Below are positions 7,495-16,817 of a stretch of DNA of 37,739 bases, one piece after another (position 1 is the first letter of the stretch; every line of letters starts with the position of its first letter). The position numbers were made by a program, and so were the translations under genes. The notes under the pieces are model-generated. The model was given only the letters and a program-made list of their open reading frames with translations. It was not told the origin of the DNA and did no database searches. Origin of the DNA: Micromonospora sp. CPCC 205371 (GTDB taxonomy: Bacteria > Actinomycetota > Actinomycetes > Mycobacteriales > Micromonosporaceae); the NCBI RefSeq assembly GCF_026130045.1, contig NZ_JAIBNX010000071.1:1-37739 (forward strand). Reading direction: 5' to 3'.

Positions 7495-8478
7495 ATGAGC
7501 GCCTTACAGACCAGGGAAGTACGGCGGGCGGCCTCGAAGCCGAAGCCCGCCGCACCGGCGCGGCGGCCACGGCCGCTGCGCGGCAACCTCTGGGTGGGCC
7601 TGCTCGCGCTGCCCGCCATCGCCTTCTTCGTGGTGTTCGCGTACCTGCCGATGGTGGGCCTGATCGTCGCGTTCAAGGAGTTCAACGTCGCGGACGGCGT
7701 CTTCGGCAGCCCCTGGAACGGGCTGGACAACTTCCGCTACTTCTTCTCCTCCGGCGAGGCCGGCCGCATCCTGCTAAACACGCTGCTGCTCAACACGCTC
7801 TTCCTCGCCGCCACCCTCGCGGCCGGCATCACGCTCGCGCTGATGCTCAACGAGATCCGCGGACGGTTCTTCAAGCGGGTGGCCCAGTCGACGATCTTCT
7901 TCCCGTACTTCGTCTCGCCGATCGTCATCAGCATCATCCTGCAGGTGCTGCTGGCCGGCGTGGGCGGCTCGGGCGGCGCCGTCAACGACGCGCTCGCGGG
8001 GTTCGGGCTGCCGACCGTCGACTGGTACACCCAGCCCGGCCCGTGGCCCTGGATTCTCACCGTGGTCAAGGTGTGGCAGATGGGCGGCTACCTGAGCGTC
8101 ATCTTCCTCGCGGCCATCACCTCGATCCCGGAAGAGGTCTACGAGGCCGGCGCGATCGACGGCGCCAGCCGCGCGCAGATGGCCTGGCGCATCACGATCC
8201 CGCTGCTGCGGCCGACCGCGGCGGTGCTGCTGGTACTGGGCGTCGGCCGGATCTTCTACGGCGACTTCGGCACGATCTACGCGATCGTCGGCGACAACGG
8301 CACCCTCTTCCCCACCACCGACGTCATCGACACGTACGTCTTCCGCTCGCTACGACAGCTCGGCGACTTCGGCACGACCGCGGCGGTAGGGCTCTTCCAG
8401 TCGGTCGTCGGCTTCATCCTCGTCACGGCCGCGGTCCTGATCCAGCGCAAGTACGCCAAGGAAAGCAGCGTCCTATGA
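7495..8478 (+). CDS. Carbohydrate ABC transporter permease, LplB-type
   Basis: The 327-residue membrane protein has about six transmembrane segments after a basic N terminus of about 35 residues. Its cytoplasmic EAA loop is EEVYEAGAIDGASRAQMAWR at about 212-231. The sequence LPAIAFFVVFAYLPMVGLIVAFKEF is typical of the LplB/YtcQ-partner group of CUT1 permeases, which carry oligosaccharides. It forms the channel with the next gene, whose ATG overlaps this stop codon. It is first gene of the LacI-controlled operon, with an AGGA ribosome site about seven bases before the ATG. Confidence 0.92.
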   Translation: MSALQTREVRRAASKPKPAAPARRPRPLRGNLWVGLLALPAIAFFVVFAYLPMVGLIVAFKEFNVADGVFGSPWNGLDNFRYFFSSGEAGRILLNTLLLNTLFLAATLAAGITLALMLNEIRGRFFKRVAQSTIFFPYFVSPIVISIILQVLLAGVGGSGGAVNDALAGFGLPTVDWYTQPGPWPWILTVVKVWQMGGYLSVIFLAAITSIPEEVYEAGAIDGASRAQMAWRITIPLLRPTAAVLLVLGVGRIFYGDFGTIYAIVGDNGTLFPTTDVIDTYVFRSLRQLGDFGTTAAVGLFQSVVGFILVTAAVLIQRKYAKESSVL

Positions 8479-9350
8479 AGACGGTCAAGAAGCGGAAGCT
8501 GGAACCGTTCACCATCGTCAGCATCATCGGCGTCGGCTTCTTCATGGTGCTCTGCGTCATTCCGTTCTGGATGATCATCTCGGGCTCGTTCACATCCGAG
8601 TCGAAGCTGGCCACCACGGGATACAGCCTGATCCCCCAGCCGTTCTCCACGACCGCGTACGAGATGATCTTCACCGGGCCGACGGTCGCCGAAGCCTACT
8701 TCGCGAGCATCTTCATCACCGTCGTCGGCACCGCGCTGTCGCTGGCCGCCACGTCCGGCATCGCGTGGGTGATCGCCCGCCGGCTGCCGGGCATCAGCCG
8801 GCCGATCGCGATCTTCGCGTACCTGCCGATGCTGTTCAGCGGCGGCCTCGTGCCCCTGTACCTGCTCGTCACCCAGTACCTGCACCTGCAGAACAGCTAC
8901 TTCGCCGTCATCCTGCCCCTGCTGGTCGCGCCGTTCCTGGTCTTCATCCAGGTCAGCGCGTTCCGCCAGCTACCCGAGGCGATCCTCGAGTCGGCACGCA
9001 TCGACGGCGCCGGCGAGTGGCGGATCTTCTTCCGCATCGTGCTTCCCCTGTCCAAGCCGATCCTCGCGGTGGTCGGCCTGTTCTACGCGGTCCACTACTG
9101 GAACGAGTGGTTCACCGCGCTGCTGTTCATCACCGACGTCCACAAGTACCCACTTCCGCTGCTGCTGCAGAACCTGATCCAGAACGTGTCGTTCTCGCAG
9201 ATGTTGCCCACCAGCGCCGGGCAGTCCCCGCCGGTATACCAGCTTCGGCTCGCGCTGACGGCCGTCACCATCGGCCCGATCCTGCTCGCCTACCCGTTCG
9301 CCCAGCGCTACTTCGTCAAGGGCATCACGCTGGGCGCCACCAAAGGCTGA
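8475..9350 (+). CDS. Carbohydrate ABC transporter permease, YtcP-type
   Basis: The 291-residue second permease of the pair has six predicted membrane spans and the EAA loop LPEAILESARIDGAGEWRIFFRI at about 165-187. Its end, KGITLGATKG, is the standard C terminus of YtcP-like proteins. The start overlaps the stop of the first permease (ATGA), which implies translational coupling. No ATPase gene is in the cluster, so a shared MsiK-like ATPase probably energises transport. Confidence 0.92.
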   Translation: MKTVKKRKLEPFTIVSIIGVGFFMVLCVIPFWMIISGSFTSESKLATTGYSLIPQPFSTTAYEMIFTGPTVAEAYFASIFITVVGTALSLAATSGIAWVIARRLPGISRPIAIFAYLPMLFSGGLVPLYLLVTQYLHLQNSYFAVILPLLVAPFLVFIQVSAFRQLPEAILESARIDGAGEWRIFFRIVLPLSKPILAVVGLFYAVHYWNEWFTALLFITDVHKYPLPLLLQNLIQNVSFSQMLPTSAGQSPPVYQLRLALTAVTIGPILLAYPFAQRYFVKGITLGATKG

Positions 9351-9381
9351 ATTCCCCAACCCCCATTTTCCGGAGGCCACC

Positions 9382-10929
9382 ATGTCCATTTCCCGACGCC
9401 GACTGCTCGCCGCCGGTGGCGGACTGTCCATCGCGGCCCTGTTCGGCGCCGCCGGCTGTGGCGGCGGCGAGGACGACAGCGGGTCCGGCGACGCGCTCAC
9501 CGTGCTGCTGCCCGGTGACGTACCGCCCGGCTGGGACGCCGTGCTCAACGCCGTCAACGCCAAGCTCAAGGCCGACCTCGGCTTTACGATCAGCCCGCAG
9601 TTCACCGCCTGGGCCAACTACAAGAACCAGGCGCTGTTGAAGTTCACCGCGGGCGAAAGCTTCGACACCGCGCTCCAGGCGCGCTGGCTCAGCATGACGC
9701 AGCTCGTCGCCAGCAAGTCGCTCGTCGCGGTCGACGAGATGCTGGCCAGCGGCGAGTACCCGAACCTGTCCAAGACGCTCGACCCCAAGCTCATCGAGCA
9801 GAACAAGTGGTCAGGCAAGCTTTACGGCATCCCGCAGGTCAACGCCGCCGCACGCATCCAGCACTTCAACATCCGGCAGGACCTGGCGGAGAAGCTCGGC
9901 TTCAGCGACATCACCGACTACGCGACGCTGGAGCGGCTCTGGTACGCCGTCAAGCAGAAGGAGAAGAACGTCATCCCGATGGCGGTCAACTCCAACATGC
10001 CCGACCTGCTGATCTCCAGCGGCCAGCCGGTCGGCCTGTTCAACCAATACAGCTGGGAGAACCCGCGCCCCACCACGCAGGCGTTCTCCGGCGACTCGCT
10101 CCCGTTCGTCCTCGCGGCGGACGCGCGGCAGACCGGCTCGTCACGCCCGGTGCCGTTCTGGGAGGGCCCCGGCATGATCGAGGCGCTGCGCGCGGTGCGG
10201 CGCTACTACCTCGACGGCATCATCAACAAGGACGCCCTCAACGTCGACACGTCCACTGTGAACAGCCAGTTCGAGTCCGGCCGGTACGCGTCGCGTTGGG
10301 CGATCACCGACGGTCTGTCGTCCAAGTCGTCGGCGACGGTCGCCGCGGCGGTGCCGGGTGCGCGGCTCGCCAACGTGGTCCCGCTGCGCGGTGGCACGGC
10401 CGCCAGGCCCTACCAGACGTTCCAGGCCGACAACTTCGTCGTGCTCAACGTCAAGGGCGGCAGCAACGAGAAGGCCATGCAGCTGGAAGACTGGCTGTCC
10501 ATCAAGGCGAACCACGACCTAATCTCGTACGGTGTGGAGGGCACCGACTGGCGTCCGGTCGGCTCGGACAAGTTCGAGCAGGTCACCAAGTACACGTTCC
10601 CGGGCTTCGCGCTGTGCTGGCGCGCCGACCTGGAGCTGAAGATCAAGGACATCACGGAGTCGGAGGACGCCTGGTTCACCTGGGCGAAGGACTACGACAA
10701 CTTCACCGTCGACCCGTTCGCCAGCTTCATCCCCGACCCCGAGCCGATCAAGCGGGAGGACGCGCAGGTCGTCGCGGCGATGACCCAGTACGCCAACCCG
10801 CTGTTCGTGGGCGCCGTCGACGTCGACAAGGGGCTCGACGCCCTCAAGAAGGCGCTCGACAAGGCCGGCCTCGCCAAGTTGCAGGCCGAAATGGAGAAGC
10901 AGGCGAATGAGCACCTCTCAGGACGGTAG
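9382..10929 (+). CDS. Extracellular solute-binding lipoprotein (LipO-type)
   Basis: This is a 515-residue binding protein. The signal sequence SRRRLLAAGGGLSIAALFGAAGC has a twin-arginine-like motif (RRR at 5-7) and a lipobox ending at Cys26, so it is probably lipid-anchored outside the membrane and may use the Tat route. A Gly/Asp/Ser-rich linker follows the Cys. The large size (over 500 residues) and the pairing with LplB/YtcP permeases point to the polysaccharide or oligosaccharide group. GGAGG lies about six bases upstream of the ATG. The last 23 bases overlap the following dehydrogenase gene. Confidence 0.9.
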   Translation: MSISRRRLLAAGGGLSIAALFGAAGCGGGEDDSGSGDALTVLLPGDVPPGWDAVLNAVNAKLKADLGFTISPQFTAWANYKNQALLKFTAGESFDTALQARWLSMTQLVASKSLVAVDEMLASGEYPNLSKTLDPKLIEQNKWSGKLYGIPQVNAAARIQHFNIRQDLAEKLGFSDITDYATLERLWYAVKQKEKNVIPMAVNSNMPDLLISSGQPVGLFNQYSWENPRPTTQAFSGDSLPFVLAADARQTGSSRPVPFWEGPGMIEALRAVRRYYLDGIINKDALNVDTSTVNSQFESGRYASRWAITDGLSSKSSATVAAAVPGARLANVVPLRGGTAARPYQTFQADNFVVLNVKGGSNEKAMQLEDWLSIKANHDLISYGVEGTDWRPVGSDKFEQVTKYTFPGFALCWRADLELKIKDITESEDAWFTWAKDYDNFTVDPFASFIPDPEPIKREDAQVVAAMTQYANPLFVGAVDVDKGLDALKKALDKAGLAKLQAEMEKQANEHLSGR

Positions 10930-11923
10930 GCCCCGGGCGGTCCTCGCGATGCGGCGCGACCTGCCGCCACGGTTGTTCGACCGGCCACTGTGGACCCGGT
11001 TGCACGACCTGGTGGCGGTCGCACCCGACCTGGTGCTGGACGACTTCGACACCGGTGTCGGCTTCCTGGCCGACGCCGAGATCCTGATCACCGGGTGGGA
11101 GTGCCCGCCCATCACAGCCGCGGTGCTCGACGCCGCACCGCGGCTCACCGCGGTCGTCCACACCGGAGGGTCAGTCAAGGCGCACGTAACCGAGGCATGT
11201 TGGGCGCGCGGCGTGGTCGTCTCCAGCGCCGCCAACGCCAACGCGCTGCCCGTCGCCGAGTACACCATCGCGGCCATCATCCTGGCCGCGAAGGGCGCGC
11301 GGGAGCTGGAGCGGGCGTACCGGGCGCGACGCGGTGGCATCGAAACGCTGACCGGGTACCCGCGCATCGGCGGGTACCGGCGCACGGTCGGCGTGGTCGG
11401 TGCGTCGCGCATCGGGCGGCGGGTCATCGAGCTGTTGCGCCCGTTCGACTACGACGTGAGCCTCTACGATCCTCTCGTGGACGCGGAGGAGGCCGCGAGG
11501 CTGGGCGTGCGCCTGGTCGACCTGCCCGACCTGTTGCGGGGCAACGACATCGTCACCCTGCACGCGCCGTCGCTGCCCAGCACCCGGCACATGATCGACC
11601 GGGCCGGGCTGGCCAGCATGCGCGACGGGGCCACGCTCATCAACACCGCGCGGGGCGCGCTGGTCGACCAGGACGCGCTGGTGCGCGAGTTGGTCACCGG
11701 CCGCCTGCACGCGGTGATCGACGTGACCGAGCCGGAGGTACCGCCGGCCGACTCGCCGCTCTACGACCTGCCCAACGTGGTGCTGACCCCGCACATCGCC
11801 GGTGCGCTGGGCAACGAGTTGCACCGGCTCGGGGCGTGCGCGGTCGACGAGGTCGGCCGTTATGTCGCCGGGCTGCCGTTCGCGCATGGCGTCGCCGCGC
11901 ATGAGCTGGAGTACACGGCGTGA
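10907..11923 (+). CDS. D-isomer-specific 2-hydroxyacid dehydrogenase
   Basis: The 338-residue NAD(P)-dependent enzyme has split substrate and Rossmann domains. The nucleotide-binding stretch is VGVVGASRIGRRVIELL, and YDP supplies the acidic residue that favours NAD. The catalytic triad positions are visible: Arg in NTARGALVDQ, Glu in VTEPEVPP and His in LTPHIAG. Family members reduce 2-ketoacids or oxidise 2-hydroxyacids. Its place between a sugar-binding protein and a GH43 enzyme, overlapping both, suggests it acts on an acid derived from the imported sugar, for example an aldonic- or uronic-type acid; that is inference. The ATG at 10907 lies inside the previous gene. Confidence 0.88.
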   Translation: MSTSQDGRPRAVLAMRRDLPPRLFDRPLWTRLHDLVAVAPDLVLDDFDTGVGFLADAEILITGWECPPITAAVLDAAPRLTAVVHTGGSVKAHVTEACWARGVVVSSAANANALPVAEYTIAAIILAAKGARELERAYRARRGGIETLTGYPRIGGYRRTVGVVGASRIGRRVIELLRPFDYDVSLYDPLVDAEEAARLGVRLVDLPDLLRGNDIVTLHAPSLPSTRHMIDRAGLASMRDGATLINTARGALVDQDALVRELVTGRLHAVIDVTEPEVPPADSPLYDLPNVVLTPHIAGALGNELHRLGACAVDEVGRYVAGLPFAHGVAAHELEYTA

Positions 11924-13431
11924 TCCGTAACCCGATCCTGCCTGGGTTCCACCCCGACCCCTCGATCCTGCGGGTCGATGAGGACTACTACATCGCCACG
12001 TCCACGTTCGAGTGGTGTCCGGGCGTGCAAGTGCACCACTCGCGGGATCTGGTGCACTGGCGGCCGCTGGGCGGCGTCCTCACCGACCGGCGGCTGCTCG
12101 ACCTCACCGGCGTGCCAGACTCGGGCGGCGTGTGGGCGCCCGACCTGACCTACGCGCACGGCCTCTTCCACCTCGTGTATGGAGTCGTCGACACCTACGC
12201 GTCCGGCTACAAGGACGTGCGCAACTACCTCGTCACCGCGCCCTCGATCGACGGGCCGTGGTCCGACCCGGTGCCGCTGCCGGGGCGGGGCTTCGACGCG
12301 GCGCTCTTCCACGACGACGACGGCTCGACGTGGCTGCTCGGCATGGTCTTCGACTCCCGGCCGGGGCACGGGTTCTCCGGCATCGACATCCAGCTGCTGG
12401 AGCAGGGCCAGCCCGTGGGCGCGTCGAGGTCCATCTTCGAGGGCACGGTGCCGCTCGTCGAGGGGCCGCACCTGTACAAGGTGGACGGCTGGTACTACCT
12501 GATGGTGGCCGAGGGCGGCACGGGGTACGAGCACGGGGTGACCGTCGCGCGCTCGCGTGACCTGTTCGGGCCGTACGAGCCCGACCCCAACGGGCCGACG
12601 ATGACCGCCCGGCACGATCCCGCGCTCGCCCTGCAGAAGGCCGGCCACGGCAGCCTCGTGCGGACCGGCGACGGCGCCTGGTACATGGCGCACCTGGCCG
12701 CCCGGCCGTACACCGAACGCGGGCGGTGCGTGCTGGGCCGGGAGACCGCGATCCAGCGCATCGAGTGGGTCGACGGCTGGCCGCGGGTCGCCGGCGGCGT
12801 GCCGGCGGTCGAGGTGCCGGCGCCCGACCTGCCGCCGCACCCGTGGCCGGCACAACAGCAGCCGTGGAGCACGCTTCGGCGGCCCGCGTCGCCCGACTGG
12901 CTGACCGTCTCGCCCGACGGGCGTTTCACGATCCAGGGTGGACAGTCGCCGTACGGCACGCGCACGCCCAGCCTCGTCGGGTGGCCGGTCACCGACACGC
13001 GGTGCTCGCTGGAGGCCACGATGGCGTTCCGGCCGGGCTCGGTGCACCAGGCGGCCGGCGTCACCGGGTACTACAACTCCCGCAACTGGTACTTCCTGTG
13101 CGTGACCGCCGGCGGGCTCGACCTCGTGGTCAGCGACAAGGGCGCCCGCACCACCCACCGGGTCAGCGACGACGTGCCCGCGCGGGTGGCTCTGCGGGTC
13201 GAGTTCGACGGCCCGGTCGTACGGTTCGCCACCGACACGGGCCGCGGTTGGCAGGCCGCCCCCGTGGAGCTGGACGCGACCGTGCTCTCCGACGAGTACG
13301 CCGACGAGTTCGTCGACGGGCAGGTGCGTGCGTTCGGCTTCACCGGCGCCTTCGTGGGGCTGTGGGTGCAGGACCTGGCCGGCGAGGGCGCGGTGGCCGA
13401 GTTCGACACCGTGGCGTACCGGGCGGGCTGA
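11920..13431 (+). CDS. Glycoside hydrolase family 43 (beta-xylosidase/arabinofuranosidase type)
   Basis: The 503-residue cytoplasmic enzyme lacks a signal peptide. The five-bladed propeller starts NPILPGFHPDPSI with the catalytic base Asp13. The pKa-modulating Asp is about Asp126 (FDAALFHDDDG) and the general acid is Glu181 in VEGPHLYK. A C-terminal beta-sandwich, from about residue 310 on, resembles the Beta_xylosidase_C2 module that closes the pocket in exo-acting xylosidases. It probably trims xylose or arabinose from imported short oligosaccharides. GTG at 11920 overlaps the dehydrogenase stop (GTGA), so the genes are coupled. Confidence 0.92.
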   Translation: MIRNPILPGFHPDPSILRVDEDYYIATSTFEWCPGVQVHHSRDLVHWRPLGGVLTDRRLLDLTGVPDSGGVWAPDLTYAHGLFHLVYGVVDTYASGYKDVRNYLVTAPSIDGPWSDPVPLPGRGFDAALFHDDDGSTWLLGMVFDSRPGHGFSGIDIQLLEQGQPVGASRSIFEGTVPLVEGPHLYKVDGWYYLMVAEGGTGYEHGVTVARSRDLFGPYEPDPNGPTMTARHDPALALQKAGHGSLVRTGDGAWYMAHLAARPYTERGRCVLGRETAIQRIEWVDGWPRVAGGVPAVEVPAPDLPPHPWPAQQQPWSTLRRPASPDWLTVSPDGRFTIQGGQSPYGTRTPSLVGWPVTDTRCSLEATMAFRPGSVHQAAGVTGYYNSRNWYFLCVTAGGLDLVVSDKGARTTHRVSDDVPARVALRVEFDGPVVRFATDTGRGWQAAPVELDATVLSDEYADEFVDGQVRAFGFTGAFVGLWVQDLAGEGAVAEFDTVAYRAG

Positions 13432-13432
13432 C

Positions 13433-14170
13433 GTGCGTCTGCACTGCCGCGAGTCCGGCACCGGCAGGCCGCTGCTGCTCGTGCACGGCTGGGGTGGCGA
13501 CTCGCGGGTCTGGGACCCGATCCCGCTGCCCGGGTATCGGGTGGTGGCCGTCGACCTGCGCGGGCACGGCCGTTCACCGGTACCCGATGAGGGGTATCGC
13601 CCGGCGGACCTGGCCGCCGACCTCGCGGAGCTGGCCACCGACCTCCGCCTGGGTCCGGTCGTCGCGATTGGACACTCCATGGGCGCGCAGGTCGTCACGG
13701 CGCTCGCCGTCGAGCATCCCGGCACCGTCGAGGCACTGGTCGTCGTCGACCCGGCGTACGGTGCGGACGAGGCCGAGGAGCGGCTTTTCGAGGAGCGGCT
13801 GTCAGCGGTACGGGAGGGTGGCCCCTCGGCCGTGACCCACCTCGGCGACCTGCCGCCCGACATACGCCGGCAGTTCCTCGCCACCCCGGCGCATGTGCTC
13901 GCCCAGTGCTACGCCGGCATGTACACCGACCCGGGCGCGTTCGGTGCCCGGCCGGCCGCCGAGCGGTACCTGCGGCGGCGCACCTGCCCGGTGCTGTGCC
14001 TGCGGTCGCTGGCCGAACCGGCCGCGTGGGAGGCCGCGCTCGGCGGTCATCCGCTCTCACGCGTGGTGGTGTGGGCGGGCACCGGCCACTTCCTGCACCT
14101 CGAACGCCCGGCGGCCTTCGCCGCCCTGGTGACGTCGTGGCTGTCCACGCTGGGGCGTGTGCGAGGCTGA
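13433..14170 (+). CDS. Alpha/beta-fold hydrolase (possible sugar esterase)
   Basis: The 245-residue protein has an oxyanion strand LLLVHGWGG, DLRGHGRS, the nucleophile elbow GHSMGA (Ser at about 82), and the C-terminal His in GTGHFLHLERP. It starts with GTG one base after the GH43 stop codon. The position suggests removal of an ester group, such as acetyl or feruloyl, from the oligosaccharide processed by this operon; specificity cannot be read from the sequence. It is the last gene that clearly belongs to cluster A. Confidence 0.85.
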   Translation: MRLHCRESGTGRPLLLVHGWGGDSRVWDPIPLPGYRVVAVDLRGHGRSPVPDEGYRPADLAADLAELATDLRLGPVVAIGHSMGAQVVTALAVEHPGTVEALVVVDPAYGADEAEERLFEERLSAVREGGPSAVTHLGDLPPDIRRQFLATPAHVLAQCYAGMYTDPGAFGARPAAERYLRRRTCPVLCLRSLAEPAAWEAALGGHPLSRVVVWAGTGHFLHLERPAAFAALVTSWLSTLGRVRG

Positions 14171-14174
14171 CGGC

Positions 14175-15230
14175 GTGACGGAAACCCCGGCAGAGTCGCC
14201 CGTGCTGCATCGCGCGGCGCGCATCGAAGACGCGGTGCACGAGGTGGTCGAGCGCTGGCTGCGGCGGCGCGGCTGGCTGAGCACGATCGTGCCGTACGCC
14301 GGCTACGGCGCGCCCGGCTGGGTGCGGGTGATGGGCCGGATCATGGTGACCCGCCCGGGTGGCGCGCCGCGCAAGCGCCCCGGCAAGGTGCGCGGCTGGC
14401 GCAGCTTCACGACGGTCTCGGCGAAGGACGCGCCGTTCGTGGTGGAGGTCGCGGGCAAGCGGTACGAGGCGCACGCGAACCGGGGCGGGTTCATCGACCT
14501 GACCGTCGACGCCGACCTCGAACCTGGCTGGCGCAGCGTGCGGCTCTCCATGCCGGAGGGTGGCCCGGCCGATGGTGGCGCGGTCGACGCACCGGTGCGG
14601 ATCGCCGATCCCGCCGTCCGGTTCGGGCTGATCTCCGATATCGACGACACCGTCATGGTCACCCGCCTCCCCCGGCCGTTGCTGGCGGGGTGGAACACGT
14701 TCGTGCTCGACGAGCACGCCCGCGCCGCCGTCCCCGGCATGGCCGTTCTCTACGAGCGGCTCGTCACCGCGCACCCGGGCGCCCCGGTGCTGTACCTGTC
14801 CACCGGCGCGTGGAACGTGGCGCCCGCCCTGACCCGGTTCCTGTCCCGCCACCTGTACCCGGTCGGGCCGCTGCTGCTGACCGACTGGGGGCCGCAGAAG
14901 GACCGGATCTTTCGCAGCGGCAAGCAGCACAAGCTGGCCGCGCTGGAGCGGCTCGCCCGCGAGCTGCCGTGGGTGCGGTGGCTGCTGGTCGGCGACGACG
15001 GCCAGCACGACCCGGAGATCTACCGGACGTTCGCGGCGAGCCATCCCGAGCGCGTGGCGGCGGTCGCGATCCGGCACCTGTCGCCGACGCAGGCGGTGCT
15101 GGCGGGCACGCTCCCCTCCGACGCCGGCAGCGCGCCCGTCGAGTCCGACGAGGCCGGCAAGCGCTGGCTCGCGGCCCCCGACGGCGCCGGCCTCTGGTCT
15201 CTCCTGGAGGGCACCGACCTCGCCGGCTAG
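14175..15230 (+). CDS. App1-family phosphatase domain protein (DUF2183)
   Basis: This 351-residue protein has an N-terminal beta-rich part (about 1-145) and a HAD-like catalytic domain starting with SDIDDTV. The DxDxT motif puts the nucleophile at about Asp155 and the second Asp at 157. LYLSTGAWN and LLVGDDGQHDPEIY supply the later HAD motifs. Family members related to yeast App1 dephosphorylate phosphatidate; bacterial substrates are not known. GTG at 14175 is preferred because GAGG lies eight bases upstream; an earlier GTG at 14157 would overlap the hydrolase gene. Its stop overlaps that of the convergent GT87 gene by four bases. Confidence 0.88.
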   Translation: MTETPAESPVLHRAARIEDAVHEVVERWLRRRGWLSTIVPYAGYGAPGWVRVMGRIMVTRPGGAPRKRPGKVRGWRSFTTVSAKDAPFVVEVAGKRYEAHANRGGFIDLTVDADLEPGWRSVRLSMPEGGPADGGAVDAPVRIADPAVRFGLISDIDDTVMVTRLPRPLLAGWNTFVLDEHARAAVPGMAVLYERLVTAHPGAPVLYLSTGAWNVAPALTRFLSRHLYPVGPLLLTDWGPQKDRIFRSGKQHKLAALERLARELPWVRWLLVGDDGQHDPEIYRTFAASHPERVAAVAIRHLSPTQAVLAGTLPSDAGSAPVESDEAGKRWLAAPDGAGLWSLLEGTDLAG

Positions 15231-16810
15231 GACGGGGGCGCGAGCTCGCTGGTGTAGGTCACCAGCCGGCGGCCGGTCACGTCGTACACGACCAGGCGGC
15301 CGTGGGACAGGCTGGCGGAGCGGAACGAGAAGACGCGCCGCTCCGGGTACAGGGCGAGCAGCGGGATCTCGCGCGGTGGCCCGCCCGGCGCCGAGTGGTA
15401 CTCCAACCGGCCCACCCGCGCGTCGACCACGCCATTGACGCGCACCTTCGTCTTCTCGGCCGTCACCGCGAACCGGATGGCTCGCGGCCCCAGGAAGTCG
15501 GCGCAACTGAGCTCGTCGCGGCACGCGTAGAAGTACCGCGGGTTGCTCGTGTGCTCCCAGCTGTACGCCTTGAAGGTGGGATCGGCGGCCGCGGGCAACG
15601 GTTGCACCGCGACCACCGCGAGCGCCGTCGCGGCGGCGGTGGCGACCGCCCAGCGGCGGGCTCGCCGCACGGCGCCGCGATGCGACGCGGCCACGACCGC
15701 GACGCCGCCGAAGCCCAGCACGCAGACGGCGACGGTGCCGGCCGCGCGGGCGTTCTCAAGCGCGAACTGGATGCCGGGCGTCAGCGCGAACCCGCGCAGC
15801 ACCACGCCGAGCGAGACCACCATCGCGGTGAGCAGCGCGACGCCGGCCAGCCGGCGAGCCGTGCCCTGTGTGGCGATGAGCAGCATCGCGGCGAGCACCG
15901 GCCAGATCTGGTGGTGCGTCCACGACACCGGTGAGGCGGCCACGGTGGCGCAGCCCACCAGGACGGCCGCGCGGGCTATGTGTCCACTGTGCTCGATCTG
16001 GCGAGCGCGCAGCAGCGCGATGCCGCAGATGACGGCGACGAGCCCCGCCCACACGAGCGGCAGCGCGCCTGGCGACAGGCCCAACCGGAGCAGCGCGCCC
16101 TGGACGGACTGGTTGCCCAGCGAGGCGAGGTTGCCGATGCGGGAGGTATCGGCCATCGTGCCGGTCCAGAACGCCAGGCTCTCCGACGGCAGCAGGAGGG
16201 CGCCGACCGCCGCGCACGCCACGAACGCGCCGACCGCGCGGGCCGCGTCTTTGGGCCGGCCGGCGACGAGGAAGTAGACGACGAACAGCAGCGGCGTGAG
16301 CTTGATGGCGGCGGCCACGCCGACGAGCAGCCCCCGGTAGCGGGCCGGTGTCAAGCCGGTGCCGTCGACCAGGGCCAGCAGCACGATGAAGACACTGACC
16401 TGGCCGAACCGCAGGTTGCTCTGGGCGGGCGCGGACAGCAGCAGTCCACATGCGACAGCCGCGACCACGGCCGGGCGGCCGGCACCGCAGACTCGACCGA
16501 CGAGCGCGCCGATCGCCGCGAGGGCGACGATCGTGGCGGCCAGCCACGCGGCCTGTAGCGGTCCTTCGGGCACCAGTGCGATCGGCCAGAGCACGACGGC
16601 CGCGAACGGCGGATAGGTGAAAGGGCCGCCGTTCTCCGCCACGAACTCGTACAGCGGCCGGCCGTCGTGCAGGTGCCGCATGGCGCCGTAGTAGATGTGC
16701 AGGTCGGAGAGTTTGTCGTCGCGCCGCGTGACCAGTACACAGGACACCGCCGCTACCGCGGCGAAGGCCCCCCAGAGCGCGAACGCCGCCTTTCGTCCCC
16801 CGTAGCCCAT
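15227..16810 (-). CDS. GT87-family membrane glycosyltransferase (DUF2029)
   Basis: The 527-residue polytopic protein has about ten to twelve hydrophobic segments. The early loop SDLHIYYGAMRHLHDGRPLYEF is typical of polyprenyl-phosphate-sugar-dependent GT-C enzymes of family 87, the PimE/DUF2029 type; its Asp is the usual catalytic position. A soluble extracytoplasmic tail of about 130 residues follows the last helix, with two Cys (CRDELSC) that could form a disulfide. It probably adds a mannose or similar sugar to an envelope glycolipid or glycan. The ATG at 16810 has GGAG two bases before it. The longer upstream frame is only an overlap with the neighbouring gene. Confidence 0.85.
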   Translation of the reverse strand: MGYGGRKAAFALWGAFAAVAAVSCVLVTRRDDKLSDLHIYYGAMRHLHDGRPLYEFVAENGGPFTYPPFAAVVLWPIALVPEGPLQAAWLAATIVALAAIGALVGRVCGAGRPAVVAAVACGLLLSAPAQSNLRFGQVSVFIVLLALVDGTGLTPARYRGLLVGVAAAIKLTPLLFVVYFLVAGRPKDAARAVGAFVACAAVGALLLPSESLAFWTGTMADTSRIGNLASLGNQSVQGALLRLGLSPGALPLVWAGLVAVICGIALLRARQIEHSGHIARAAVLVGCATVAASPVSWTHHQIWPVLAAMLLIATQGTARRLAGVALLTAMVVSLGVVLRGFALTPGIQFALENARAAGTVAVCVLGFGGVAVVAASHRGAVRRARRWAVATAAATALAVVAVQPLPAAADPTFKAYSWEHTSNPRYFYACRDELSCADFLGPRAIRFAVTAEKTKVRVNGVVDARVGRLEYHSAPGGPPREIPLLALYPERRVFSFRSASLSHGRLVVYDVTGRRLVTYTSELAPPS

Positions 16811-16817
16811 CGCTCCA

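Noticed and set aside
11860..13884. Long open frame (674 codons) on the minus strand opposite the GH43 and dehydrogenase genes
   Set aside because: It is a GC-driven shadow: Arg/Pro/His-rich, without domain features, and directly opposite genes with clear catalytic motifs.
13695..15524. Long minus-strand frame (609 codons) opposite the App1-like gene
   Set aside because: No motif; it is antisense to a gene with a full DxDxT motif and good start signals.
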